64,000 nt of DNA, taken from Jackrogersella multiformis (taxonomy: Eukaryota; Ascomycota; Sordariomycetes; Xylariales; Hypoxylaceae). The DNA lies in assembly GCA_902806575.1 (NCBI GenBank), contig CADCXD010000004.1, forward strand, positions 1,302,001 to 1,366,000. Reading direction: 5' to 3'. The notes under the pieces are model-generated. The model did no database searches, was not told where the DNA came from, and was given only the letters and a program-made list of their open reading frames with translations. Made by a program: the position numbers and the translations under genes. Below, piece after piece: positions 45,992 through 56,148 of the stretch (positions within the stretch are counted from its first letter, which is position 1; the number at the start of each line of letters is the position of its first letter).

Positions 45992-48900
45992 TCAGCGGTC
46001 CACGTAGACCATGCGGTGTTCAGGAGCGCGATGTCCAAGTGGCGATCCGTAGCGTTCGGCGTAGTGACCGTGGATCGGAGGGGTTGCAAGGGGAGTTTGT
46101 TGATGAGATCGATACTCCATCTGTGGGAACAGGGGCTCGCGAGCCTCGTCCATTCTGTAATACCGCACTTCCCGTCGGTCCTGATGCAAATTCGACATCG
46201 GCGCAAAATCCGAACGTTCTTGGAAAGGATGCCCAGTGCTTGCGTAGCGCCTATACTCAAATCAGCCCATGTCAAGTTACGCCTAAATCTAAACACTACA
46301 AAAAGCCTGTAACACAGGCGGAATATAGCTTTTCCTCTCAAACTCAGTTGACTTACACTTCAGGGCGATCTAGCCCTCGAGGGGCTGCTCGCGCTTCCCC
46401 GGATACATTACCAGGCGAATCTACCCGCCCAACGACAATGTGTTGGTTATGTAACGGCTCTCTATAGCGATAGTCCGCGGGAGCATCGGCGTGGCGTCGT
46501 AATCCTGATGCTGGTCTTCTATAAAGGTTTGGCTCCTGATACGGACTTGACCCGTGACTGGGAGGGTTGACAGGCCCGCGGTAGTCAAACGTGCTTCTTG
46601 GCCGCGGAGGCAGTGCATTCATATATACAACTTGAGAGCCATCTTGTACGTGAGCATCTCTTCGGATAGGCAGATGAGGGATTGCCTCTCCCCGCCTTGT
46701 CGGGGGAGCTGGGTAGTCTCCGTTGGGGTGCCGGCGCACCTCAACTACTTGACGAGGTCGGCATATCGTATCATCATCAACAAGGATCGGGTTTGCCCTG
46801 GCTCTAAGAGGGACATCACCACTATAGTGTGCCACTGCGTCACTAGGAAATGGCAAGGGTTGGTTCCGGGACACATGCCCACCTATAGGTCTGAAAGACG
46901 AGACGGGCCTGTCTGGCAAATATTCAGCAGGCATGCGTCGTATATCCTCATCACGATCCTGGCGGTTGATTTGGACAAATGGAGAGCCGGCGTGCGCATC
47001 AAAAACCCTAGAAGAATACTCTGCACCACGATGGCGCTTTGTTATCAACTCATTACCATTACTCATAGTCCTAGGAGACCAGGGACGTGAAATAGAACCC
47101 GCGGGTTCATGAACGGCTCGGGGGGCAATACGGGGCGCTTCTGCAAAACGCTGAGGCCCGTGATACGAAGCATGAGAAACATCCTGTGGTTGCTGCGGGA
47201 CAACCGGAGACGCAGGTTCAATAGACTGTAGTAACATGTCCTGTAACCCATTTCTTACCGGCGGGAGTGGACCCTGTGGATGATCGAAACTCGCTGATAC
47301 GTGCCCAACTTTGGGTCTGCGATTTTCCGGATTATACGTCAGTTGAGGAGAAGCGTGCCCATTAAATCCAGAAAGATCGTGAGGAATTGTGGGCATCCTC
47401 TCTCTTCGAGAAGCGCCATTCAATCGCTGCGGATCTGATCGCATTTCAAAATGACGGGGCATATGTTCAATATTAGGAGTACCATGCGCCGCCACTGTTG
47501 GCTCGCGGCTGGAATCAATAATTTGAACGGAAGCGGGACTCCTAGTCAAATCCATTGGAATGGTACGGAATGGAGCGACATTCGAGTCGTTGGCATAGCC
47601 TCTTCGATCGGCTGAACCTGCAAGAGCCTCAGCAGCAGCAGCATATCTTCTAAAGCGCTGGGTCTTTCGAGCACTCTTCTTCTCAGCTCTTGTGATTGCT
47701 TTCTGCTTAGACAACGTGGGGATGCCTGGAACGGATGGATCACGTCTGCGAGCCTGAGCAGGTGACTGGTGGTCAGCGGGTCCCATCTGCATGGGATCTG
47801 CCGGGTATCTCGATAACGTCCCGACAGACATTGCGCTGACACGGCGCGCTGGAGCGGGTTCCGCAATAGGACTTTCATCCTCGGATTCTTCCTCGGTATC
47901 AGAAATCTCGATGACTTCACGAAGGATCTCATCCAGCTGGTCACGGCCGGTTTCTTCATCTCCTCGCCACTTGACGATGAGGTCTAGGCACGGCTTTTCT
48001 ACAGCTTTTCGAGCGTTAGCCCAACTTGTCTCCTTCAATAGTTCATCATAGCGAGTATGCGTATGCCTGATGTGAGCAATTGCAGCAAGTTGAACGCGAC
48101 GTGCTAATGTCAGTTCTTTAACCATGCCAACTCTGGACTCGCCATGAAATTTACCATCCTATATTGCAAATTTGGTGTTAGTACTGCCACTAAGAAAAAT
48201 GAAAAGAGTCGTAAATATATATATATATATATATAAATAAAAAATAGTAACGCACTTTCCGGAAAGCATGCTGAATGATTTCGCGTCGATCGGTATGGGG
48301 TATTCTCGGGAAAAGGTCTCTTAGAACGGCATCGGCTTGTGCGTCGATTTCCTCCTGGCTCCGTGGTATCGGTTCTGGTTCGCCATGTCGGTGAGGTGGT
48401 GGGACACGGACAGATTTCCCGGCAGCCGCGAGCCCTGAACGGGCTTGGTCAACGATTATTTGTCGAAAATGGTAGCCGACGCGGTTCATATGGTGCTCTA
48501 GGTTATCTGGATTTTGGCGATCCTGAAGAGATAGGGTCAGTAAAACGCGAAATGCGAAACGCGACAGGATATTGATACGTACGGAAACAATGAATATCAT
48601 GGCATCCTGTTCTCTGGACATCTCTTTACATGTTTGCGACAGCATTGGGTGTCCTACAGGAACAAACTCGAAGCCAGGCGGTGGATGTCTATCGGTAGTA
48701 ATCTGATGTCGGTCAGCATTGCTTATTATCGCCACTTTCTCTGCTAGTCTCTAGCTACCTTAAACTCCAGCTTCTTCTTCTTGTCGGCATTCTCAACTAA
48801 TTCAAAGGTTGTCTTGTGTTTCATCTTTGGCGGATCCTTTAACGGATTCAAGGTTCGCCATGTATTGTCGAGTTGCTGCTGCTGCTGCTGCTGTTGTTGT

Positions 48901-49013
48901 AATTGCTGCTGCTGCTGCTGCTGCTGCTGCGCCTTTTCCAACTTCGCGCGACGGGTTAGAATCCGTGTGCCACGGACTGGCGCTGGGGCTTTCTTCCGTT
49001 CTCTCGTCATCAC
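45992..49013 (-). CDS. DUF2293-domain protein with polyglutamine tract
   Basis: Five exons: 48759-49013, 48583-48702, 48256-48522, 46357-48158, 45992-46250; 2703 nt, 900 residues, phases consistent. Residues ~26-46 are an almost pure glutamine run (two blocks joined by one Leu). The DUF2293 region spans ~residues 125-240: LRDLFPRIPHTDRREIIQHAFRK, then DGKFHGESRVGMVKELTLARRVQLAAIAHIRHTHTRYDELL, with the helix ending in a TSWANARKAVEKPCLDLIVKWRGDEE block. The remaining 650 residues are disordered, Arg/Pro/Ser-rich. DUF2293 proteins of fungi have no established biochemical role that I can state; basic arginine-rich flanks hint at nucleic-acid contact (inference). A (TA)n run lies in intron 3. 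The last splice is the least certain; without it the protein ends at RGLDRPEV. Confidence 0.82.
48212..48238. repeat. (AT)n microsatellite in an intron
   Basis: About ten AT units inside intron 3 of the DUF2293 gene. Confidence 0.9.
48872..48930. repeat. CAG/CTG trinucleotide repeat encoding polyQ
   Basis: Two blocks of GCTGCT units on the plus strand (CAG/CAA on the coding strand), divided by a short TTGTTGTTGTAATTG stretch. It encodes a 9+9 glutamine run near the N-terminus of the DUF2293 protein. Confidence 0.95.
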
Positions 49014-49989
49014 GACAGTAATCCTAACCTTACCGTATGAAAAGTAGGGCGCTGTGAATGATACCAGTATTGGTACGAAGTGACTGAATGAAAGATATCT
49101 CTGATGGCTACAGTTGCAAGCTACTGCATCATATCCAAACGCGGCTTGCGTCTTGGTCTAGGAAAAGCCTGGACGCTGGATAAACCGATCACAGCGATAC
49201 GAACTTGCTGTTGTAGGAGATAAGAGGAGAACAAATCCAGGAAGATAGTGGGTGTCACAATAGGTATACCTAGAAAATAGTCAATCAAGTCAAATGCCCG
49301 CTAAGCTGGGCGACGGCGTATAAGAAGAAGAACAAAAAGAAGACTTCGATTGAGCGAGGAAATGCGCCCAAGAATATCTCTTCTGGTTTTGGAATTTGGA
49401 AGTTGGAATTTGTAAATGGTAAGATTCCAAGGTTTTTGGGCTGTTAAGAAGGTACCTAGGTAAGTTTGCTGGGCGCTTGAAACCCTTAACGGTATGCGGA
49501 AGTCACGCGGTACAATAGGTAGGTACGACGGTAGAAAGGATACACTAAATAGTAAAGGCGAATCACGGAATATTGTTAGTCAGTTGAACCACGGTTTAAC
49601 CTTGGTAGGGGTACCTAGCTTTATGTACATAGATGCCCAATAGGTATTGTACGTACCCTGGTACCTAGGTATCCATGCATGGACCCATTCCATGGACCTA
49701 ACCTTGGGAACTCAGCCCGACTTGTATGCCCCCAATTGAAAACTGTATAAAATTAGAAACCAACATAATTATTTTATGTATCACATTCTCCATAATATTT
49801 ATGATCCTTAATTACCATAGCGGCAAGATATGGTTTCGTAGAATGGGAATGATTTCAGTTTTTTTCAGTTTTTTAAAAAAAAGTAGAGTAAAAGATACCT
49901 AGGTACCTGATTTTGGCACAAACCGACAGAAAGCTTATATGGTGTAATAATATCTCAAATTTTTAATAGTTAATTGGACTAATCACCCA

Positions 49990-50070
49990 ATTAGTTGTTA
50001 GCTTAATCGTTATATGTGTTTCCCATACATACGAGAGTGCTGGGTTCGAGCCTTACGCTTTTTGTTTTTT
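49990..50070 (+). other. tRNA-like / SINE-like relic with A- and B-box matches
   Basis: TAGCTTAATCG (about 49999-50009) resembles an internal A box and GGTTCGAGCC (50043-50052) a B box, about 40 bp apart, followed by TTTTTGTTTTTTT, a possible Pol III stop. Between them a 5-bp stem (TGTGT / ACATA) encloses a 7-base loop TTCCCAT with CCC in the anticodon place. The T-stem is weak and no acceptor stem pairs, so this is not a functional tRNA as read; a decayed tRNA or tRNA-derived SINE head is possible. Confidence 0.3.
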
Positions 50071-50184
50071 TAAGCTTTTTAAGCTTTAGTCCCACATTTC
50101 AAAAATTAGACCAATCAGAGCTTACTATTTATAGAACGTATTAGGTTTAGAACCGTTTTACCCATTTATATAGTAGTTCCACAC

Positions 50185-50213
50185 AGAACGATTCTAGCCA
50201 GTAGAATCGTTCT
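50185..50213. repeat. Perfect 12-bp inverted repeat, 5-nt loop
   Basis: AGAACGATTCTA, spacer GCCAG, then TAGAATCGTTCT: exact reverse complement. It lies in the AT-rich core of a gene-free spacer and could form a stable hairpin or be the inner end of a decayed element. Confidence 0.9.
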
Positions 50214-51072
50214 ATCAGGCCATATTTTGCCGCTACGGTATTAACACGACCTCGGGTTGGCTTTTACAATTAGGTAATAAAGGCACCTACAGTTTAAGGC
50301 GAGTTCTTAGAAAATATAGTCCCCGCGGCTGCTCGAATATTGAAGAATATATATCAGATATTTATTTATTTAAGGGGATTAATATATAAGGGTTTTGTTC
50401 AAATATTTTAGGTCCATTAGTGCTAAACCATAGGTAGATATTCAAAACTGTTGTGCGTGTGTAATGTGAGTTCCACGTTCTGTCCTCGATATGATTGCAC
50501 CATACTACTGTACCTTCCATCCAAGGACCAAGGTAAAAAAGAAACCCCAGTTGATATCGGCGTTCAGATGACGTTCAATCCCAATATGTTCTTTCCAATC
50601 CTAGTTCATAAGTATATCATATCCTCGTCTCCTAATTGACCTTTCTCTTCTTCCACCAATTCCACATCTCAACCCAAGTTCTCCCGACTGGTTTCACAGA
50701 TACCATGTCTCAGGAGCTTTCAATTATCTGAGAACTATTCCTTGCACTCCACTTGTTATAGTTCCCATCAAATACATAATAAGTTGAAGGAACTGGTGAG
50801 CGAAATTCTAAGTACCTATCTAGGTAATTAGGAGTTTATATTCAAGTCTAGTAGCAATTTTAACCTTGGTAGGAATCTTATAAAATCCACGGACACAAAA
50901 GGCGCCACCCGACACAATGATTTCTCAAAGGATAACTATATATAACCCAATGCCAAAAATATATGTATGTCTTATTCATATGCTCCGTCTTCCTATGGGT
51001 ATGCCTTCGTACCTACCTACCTAGGTACCTAGGTGGTTATTCAGCTAGGCGCCCCATGTCGGTGTCAACCCT

Positions 51073-53381
51073 CTAATCTTCGAGGCAGAATGTCATGGAA
51101 TGTGATTCAACATCTAAGTTGCCGTCGAAGATGTTTATCGTCACATTTTCAACCCCCGGCGCCCGGATGAGGAATGCGAATTTGGCATTTCCTTCTGCGA
51201 CTACAACGGATGTCATGAAAACGAGCTGGGTACAGCATATGTCAGTAGTGACATCAACCAAGATCTAAAACCTAGAAGAAGGAAAGAAGGAAAGAAGGAA
51301 AGAAGGAAAGAAGGAAAGAAGGAAAGAAAATCGGACAGACGCAAACGCTCACTTACCCCGTATTGTGCTTCAACGGTGTACCCTCTCCAGCATTTGGCAC
51401 CAAAGTCCGTCGCCTGGTTGAAAGAAAGGTAAGCTCATGACAAAATTCTAGCCCTTCATGAACGAACTTGCCTTCAAAACTATCATTACGTGACTACCGA
51501 CTTTGAAAATTGGCATCATTCGAGATCGGGTTACAGGCTGCGAAGATTGTCCAATGGTCTCATTGAAAAATCGCTCTCCAGAAGGTGGGAATCGCGCTGG
51601 ATATACCTCTTTGGTATCTATGTACTTCACCCTTGGTTTGTTTGGACCGAGATTGACGTTCAAGATGTTTTGAAGCTCATTCTTTAACTCTGTCAAGTCA
51701 AAATTGTCGCGAGGACGGTCATCGATACTGATATGTTTCCGAGGTTGTAACTCGATGATAGCAACATAGGCATAGCCGTGTCTATCATCCAAAAACATCC
51801 GGATGCTTCCCAGATCTCCCAAATCGGCGTATCGATCATTACTTTCAGCGGATGATGGATCCCAATATTTTACGGTACTAACACGACGATGGAATTCATC
51901 CTGAGCCCCACGTGGATCCCAGTACCTGAGTATGTTGATTTTGATAAGGTCAAAAGATCCGCCAAATCCGAGGCTAAAAGCCCACGTCGCAGCAATGTAC
52001 CGACCCTTTGCAGTCCCAGTAGGCGCGCATAAGTTCGGTTGACGCAATGTACTGTTGTATTCAGTCTTCACGAATCGTGAGAGTCTGTTCATGATATCTT
52101 CTGCATCAGGATGGGAAGGCTCGAACTTCATGAAGTATTGGGTTGTCACCAGCTTATCAACACCAATTCCCACCTGAACATCACCAGTCTGTCCGGGTCG
52201 ATCAAATAGGGAAGTTCTGTCGTATGGGCCTGTGGTATCGATCACTGCATCAGCGTAGTCTCCAAATCTTGTGAATCCAGTCTGTGGTCCACAACAAGCA
52301 TCAAGGACGTTGATGTCGTTTCCCTTTGTGATTGTGAGAAAGGTGTGGTTACTGAAGCGCGTTCGACCGGGTTCCATCGGGTGACACTGCATAAACTGGC
52401 ATGCCCCTGGAGCTCCGTAGAAAGGATTATTGCACCAGTTGTCAGGGTTCCTAGCTTTGTTCCGCGGGTCTTCCTCCCTGCCAATGAGATGAGTCACGTT
52501 TATGTATCCAAATGGCTCCATATATTGCATATAAATCTGAGTTTGGCCGCCGTCGATACCAAGTGCCACGATCACTTGGCATATAGCAGCCAAGTCGTAA
52601 CAGTTGACCTGTAGCTTCGACAGATTTCCCAGTACTGCGAGATCAGAAAGCCACAGATCAAAGAAACATGCGATGCCCTGGCCCTGGCGAAAGATGTCGG
52701 GGATTTGGCCAAAGGGGAATATAGTGTATCTAGAAATTCCTGACCATGCTTCGTATTCAAGGCCTTCCAGGTTAAACACGGCCTCGATGACAAACGCCTC
52801 CCATTCCCTGTCTTCAGCCTGATTCATCCACTCGGGTAGAAATCTGGCAAACGAGGTGGGAGGACGAGAATATCGACGTCGGTGATGCATTGATACACCG
52901 GGCTCGGTTCTGTGCCCTTCAGTGTCCAAGTAAGTTCTCCCGAGAAGCTCCATGGCAACCTCATTTCTGACCCTGTGTTGGGAATCTTTGGAGGGACAAT
53001 TTTGAAACCTGGCAATTCATATCCAAACCAGGAGCCAACCTGGGGGATGGAGGCACTAGCCGTGGGAGAGGCGAATTCTTTCACTGCGCTTCGTTGCGGG
53101 ATATTATCTTGTTGAAAAACAATCATGGACCCGCCGTTCATCGTTCCCTCGATAGAGTAGGGCGCCTGGAGTCTAAAAAATGGTGGCCTGTCTAACACAA
53201 CAGTGAAAGAAGCATCCCGCAAAATTGCAACGGGGAGCTCATCACCTATTGAATGCCCGACGAAGGAATTGCCTAAGGTAAAATAGCCCGTCGTACCAAG
53301 AATATTCGTTGGAGTCGAGATTGGGTATTCTACCTTATCGACTTTGATGTTCTTAATAAAATGCAGCTCTTCAGTCGCCAT
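51073..53381 (-). CDS. Unnamed fungal protein with a possible transglutaminase-like Cys-His-Asp triad
   Basis: The start at 53381 (MATEELHFIKNIKVDKVEYP) opens a beta-rich first part with SLxG-like strands; the 3' exons 51357-51413 and 51073-51225 end in GVENVTINIFDGNLDVESHSMTF. The middle part contains VNCYDLAAICQ, TRFSNHTFLTITKG and NVLDACCGPQTG: a Cys, His and Asp spaced and placed as in papain/transglutaminase-like folds. I recall similar unnamed proteins in other ascomycetes but no named family. Two problems: the frame jumps between 52824 and 52953, solved either by an 80-nt intron (52819-52898, GTGTAT...CAG; gives 679 residues) or by one missing base; and the next intron (51414-51471) has a GC donor. 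Role is unknown; protease, deamidase or inactive fold are all open. Confidence 0.7.
51280..51330. repeat. (GGAAAGAA)n octamer repeat in an intron
   Basis: About six tandem copies of GGAAAGAA on the plus strand inside the last intron (51226-51356) of the unnamed minus-strand gene, where it reads as a pyrimidine repeat (TTCTTTCC)n before the acceptor. Confidence 0.9.
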
Positions 53382-54101
53382 GATACCTATGATAAGTCGT
53401 AAGGTGAGGCAGCAACCTATGGGTACGGTAACTATCAATTACCTACCTAGAGGCGGGGAGCATTTGCGTACCTAGAAGACATAGTACGGTATTCGCGTTC
53501 AGCCTCACCGGATTTCGACCGAACACCGAGGCTTCCTGCAGTCTTCTGTCGTGATAGCTAGCTATTGCAATTGGCTCTCCTGGAGACTATTGAACGCCAT
53601 ATTTTGCGCTGTCTTCCCCGAACCTCGTTTATGCCGTGTAGCCGCCCCTTTCTTCCGCCACAAGCTGCTCATAGTGGCCGAGCCTTAGAATGGAGTCAGA
53701 TTAAGTATACTATGGATGTAGTAGTAATACGGTTATATGCTGTATATAAACAGGGGAAACCTGGCTGTATCACTATAAAGTAAAAGACAGTGTCTTGGGT
53801 TGTCAATGATGGATATCAATGACGTTGCACATATTACATACTAGGTAATACCGTAGTAGTAATTGTGAATCCCCAGATCCACATATATCTATGGACCCGT
53901 ATCTTTGTGGCTTTGTGGCGTTTGTGGCTCAGCTTCAGCCCCAACTTCCGGGATCAGTTGACCCGCTAAAGTTGCCGGTTAGATTTCTTGCAGATATTCG
54001 ATATTTGGGACCTGTCTGAAGCCGAGCTTGAGAAAAAAAAAAAATCCCCCCCGATTACATATATCCCTTTGAATCCCGCATCAATCTCCATCCACGCCGT
54101 C
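53382..54101. promoter_or_regulatory. Divergent promoter region, unnamed gene / OSCP
   Basis: 720 bp between divergent starts. Contains CCTACCTAGAGG near 53442 and an A-run just upstream of the OSCP leader (54033-54044). No gene; the frame 53565-53783 is short and featureless. Confidence 0.55.
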
Positions 54102-54995
54102 ATGTTCTCCCGACAGGCTGTCCGCTCAATTCGAGCCGCAGCTCCCCAGCGGACCCTCGCCCGCGCTCCCGTGCGCTCCTACGCCGTCGCCGCCGCCCAA
54201 GACGTCAAGCCTCCGGTCGCCGTCTACGGTCTCGATGGTACCTATGCCACTGCTCTGGTACGCCGACCCCCTTGCGAATATTGAGATGTGCTCTTTGGAT
54301 GTTCGGAGCAGTCCAATTGGAGTGCCTGGAGCTCCGGAGAGGCTGTTGATCGGTTCTGGACCAGGTCGTATTGACTGATGAGCTATTTAGTACACGGCAG
54401 CCGTGAAGTCGTCCTCCCTCGACCCCACCGCGAAGGCTCTGAGCAGCCTCGGCGCCCTCTGCGCCAGGGACGTCAAGCTCAACTCGATCCTGAGCACCCC
54501 GACGCTGTCGGACCAGGACAAGAACTCCATCGTCGCAGAGCTGCAGAAGACCGTGGGCGCCGCGAGCGCGAACGAAACCGTCAAGAACTTCCTCGCCACC
54601 CTCGCCGAGAATAACCGCCTGGGAATACTCGCCGGCATCTGCGAAAAGTTCGACCAGATCATGAGCGCGTCCCGAGGGGAGGTTGAGTTGGTTGTTACCA
54701 GCGCCCAGGTACTTGATTTAATCTCCGCTTCGGAATCCACATGGGGAGCACCCGAAATATATAAAATATATACTAACGTATGCCATAGCAATTGGACAGC
54801 AAGACTCTCTCCCGCCTCGAAACCGCCGTCTCCAAATCCGCGTACGTCGGACAGGGCAAGAAGCTGAAAGTCACCAACCAGGTCAACCCGGACATCGTTG
54901 GCGGGCTCGTCGTGGAGATTGGTGACAGGACGATCGATCTATCGGTCTCGTCTAAGCTTGTCAAGATGAACAAGCTCCTCACCGACACCCTGTAA
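54102..54995 (+). CDS. atp5: ATP synthase subunit 5 (OSCP), mitochondrial
   Basis: Exons 54102-54257, 54391-54708 and 54789-54995; 681 nt, 226 residues. OSCP joins the F1 head to the peripheral stalk of mitochondrial ATP synthase. A presequence is clear (MFSRQAVRSIRAAAPQRTLA, basic and Ser/Ala-rich, followed by RAPVRSYAVAAA). The mature part starts PPVAVYGLDGTYATALYTAA, a standard OSCP opening, with the helical bundle through NFLATLAENNRLGILAGICEKF and the C-terminal beta part ending GGLVVEIGDRTIDLSVSSKL and VKMNKLL. Size and motifs are normal; codon use is GC-rich. Confidence 0.95.
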
Positions 54996-56148
54996 ACCTA
55001 TTTTCTTTGTTACGTGCAAGCGCGGGAGCCGTTACGGAGAGACGATTTGCAACTGGAAGGTTGGTTCTCCTTAAGAGATACCATTGTGTATAGGCTCGTA
55101 AAATAGAGGAAGCATTCGTCCCCCATTTTTAGCCGTCCGTTCATAGAACAACTAATCGAGATCCTTGACTACCTACCTACTACCTAGGTAATCTACAGTG
55201 CCAAAAGAAGAAAAAACCCATTAAGTAGAAAAAAACCTTCTCTGTGGCCATCTGGAGCGTCTGGCCATTTGCGTTATCATTCAGGGGGTATATTTCTACG
55301 CAACACTTGTTACGGAGGAGGTTTCCTGTATTCCTGGTTATAACCAAGGAGGGCACACTTCCCTTCCCCTAACAAAACCAATACTACCGATGAATATAAA
55401 ACCTTAACTATGTTTCTAGGAAATTAGATACCACTATTCATGCCGATGTCGAGTCTGCTCCTTTATATAAATGAGTAAGATAAAGTCAACATCTCTGTTA
55501 GTCCTAGTAAAAAGTACATTTAGAAAACACCACAAGTACCCTTACATGCCAGAGGGTGTTTCTTAAGTATAGCAAGCCAATGACGAGGACACTATAGTAT
55601 AGGTAGAGCGTGTTTCTTAATTTATAAACAGCTTATGAGCGAATTCGCCTATAAAACGTGCTTACTCCTGTAGTCAAAAGGGGGCCATCGGCAGGTGTGG
55701 CTCGACTACACACAGAATGAAGAGTAAGATAGCAACAACACCCTTGTAGTCTTAAGACTACCTGCCTAGAGGTACTTAAGTAAAGGCTATCAATGATTGG
55801 CTTACATTCATCGACACTATTCACTTTAAAGAACATCTTCACGTTATGCATATGCTATCTTATGTCATATCCTCGTATTCTCGTATTCCATCTAGTCTGT
55901 GCCTGTACCTGTATCTGTATTTGTATTTGTATCTTATGCGGCCTAAAAATGTATGCGCGTGTATCCTTTAGGTCTTCACATTGCCATCTTCCATTCGTGC
56001 AAGTCTTCTTATTCAAACTACCTGGTCCCCCTTTCCCCCTTTCCACCCTCCTACCTCCCTACCCGCCTACCCTCCTACCCTCCCATCCTTTTATCCCCAA
56101 CCCCCTCCGTCTCTGCCTGTACCCTCCAAACCCCCAGCGCAGGTCCAT
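54996..56148. other. Convergent 3' spacer, atp5 / GH63-like gene
   Basis: 1.15 kb, no supportable gene. One motif copy at about 55168-55192 (ACCTACCTACTACCTAGGTA). A pyrimidine-rich tail (56020-56110) and a run of CTGTATTTGTAT-like units (55900-55935) lie at the 3' side of the GH63-like gene. Confidence 0.5.

Larger units (their letters stand above)
49014..51072. other. Gene-free spacer with AT-rich core
   Basis: 2.06 kb. Motif copies lie at about 49452-49462, 49515-49527, 49608-49618, 49658-49672, 49897-49907, 50815-50827 and 51013-51033. The core 49740-50450 is strongly AT-rich compared with its flanks, a composition seen in elements decayed by repeat-induced point mutation. Inside it are a tRNA-like segment (about 49990-50065) and a perfect inverted repeat (50185-50213). 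No coding region is supportable. Confidence 0.6.

Noticed and set aside
46554..47090. 178-codon plus-strand ORF antisense to the DUF2293 gene
   Set aside because: No family features; lies over the disordered tail coding region and looks like a shadow frame.
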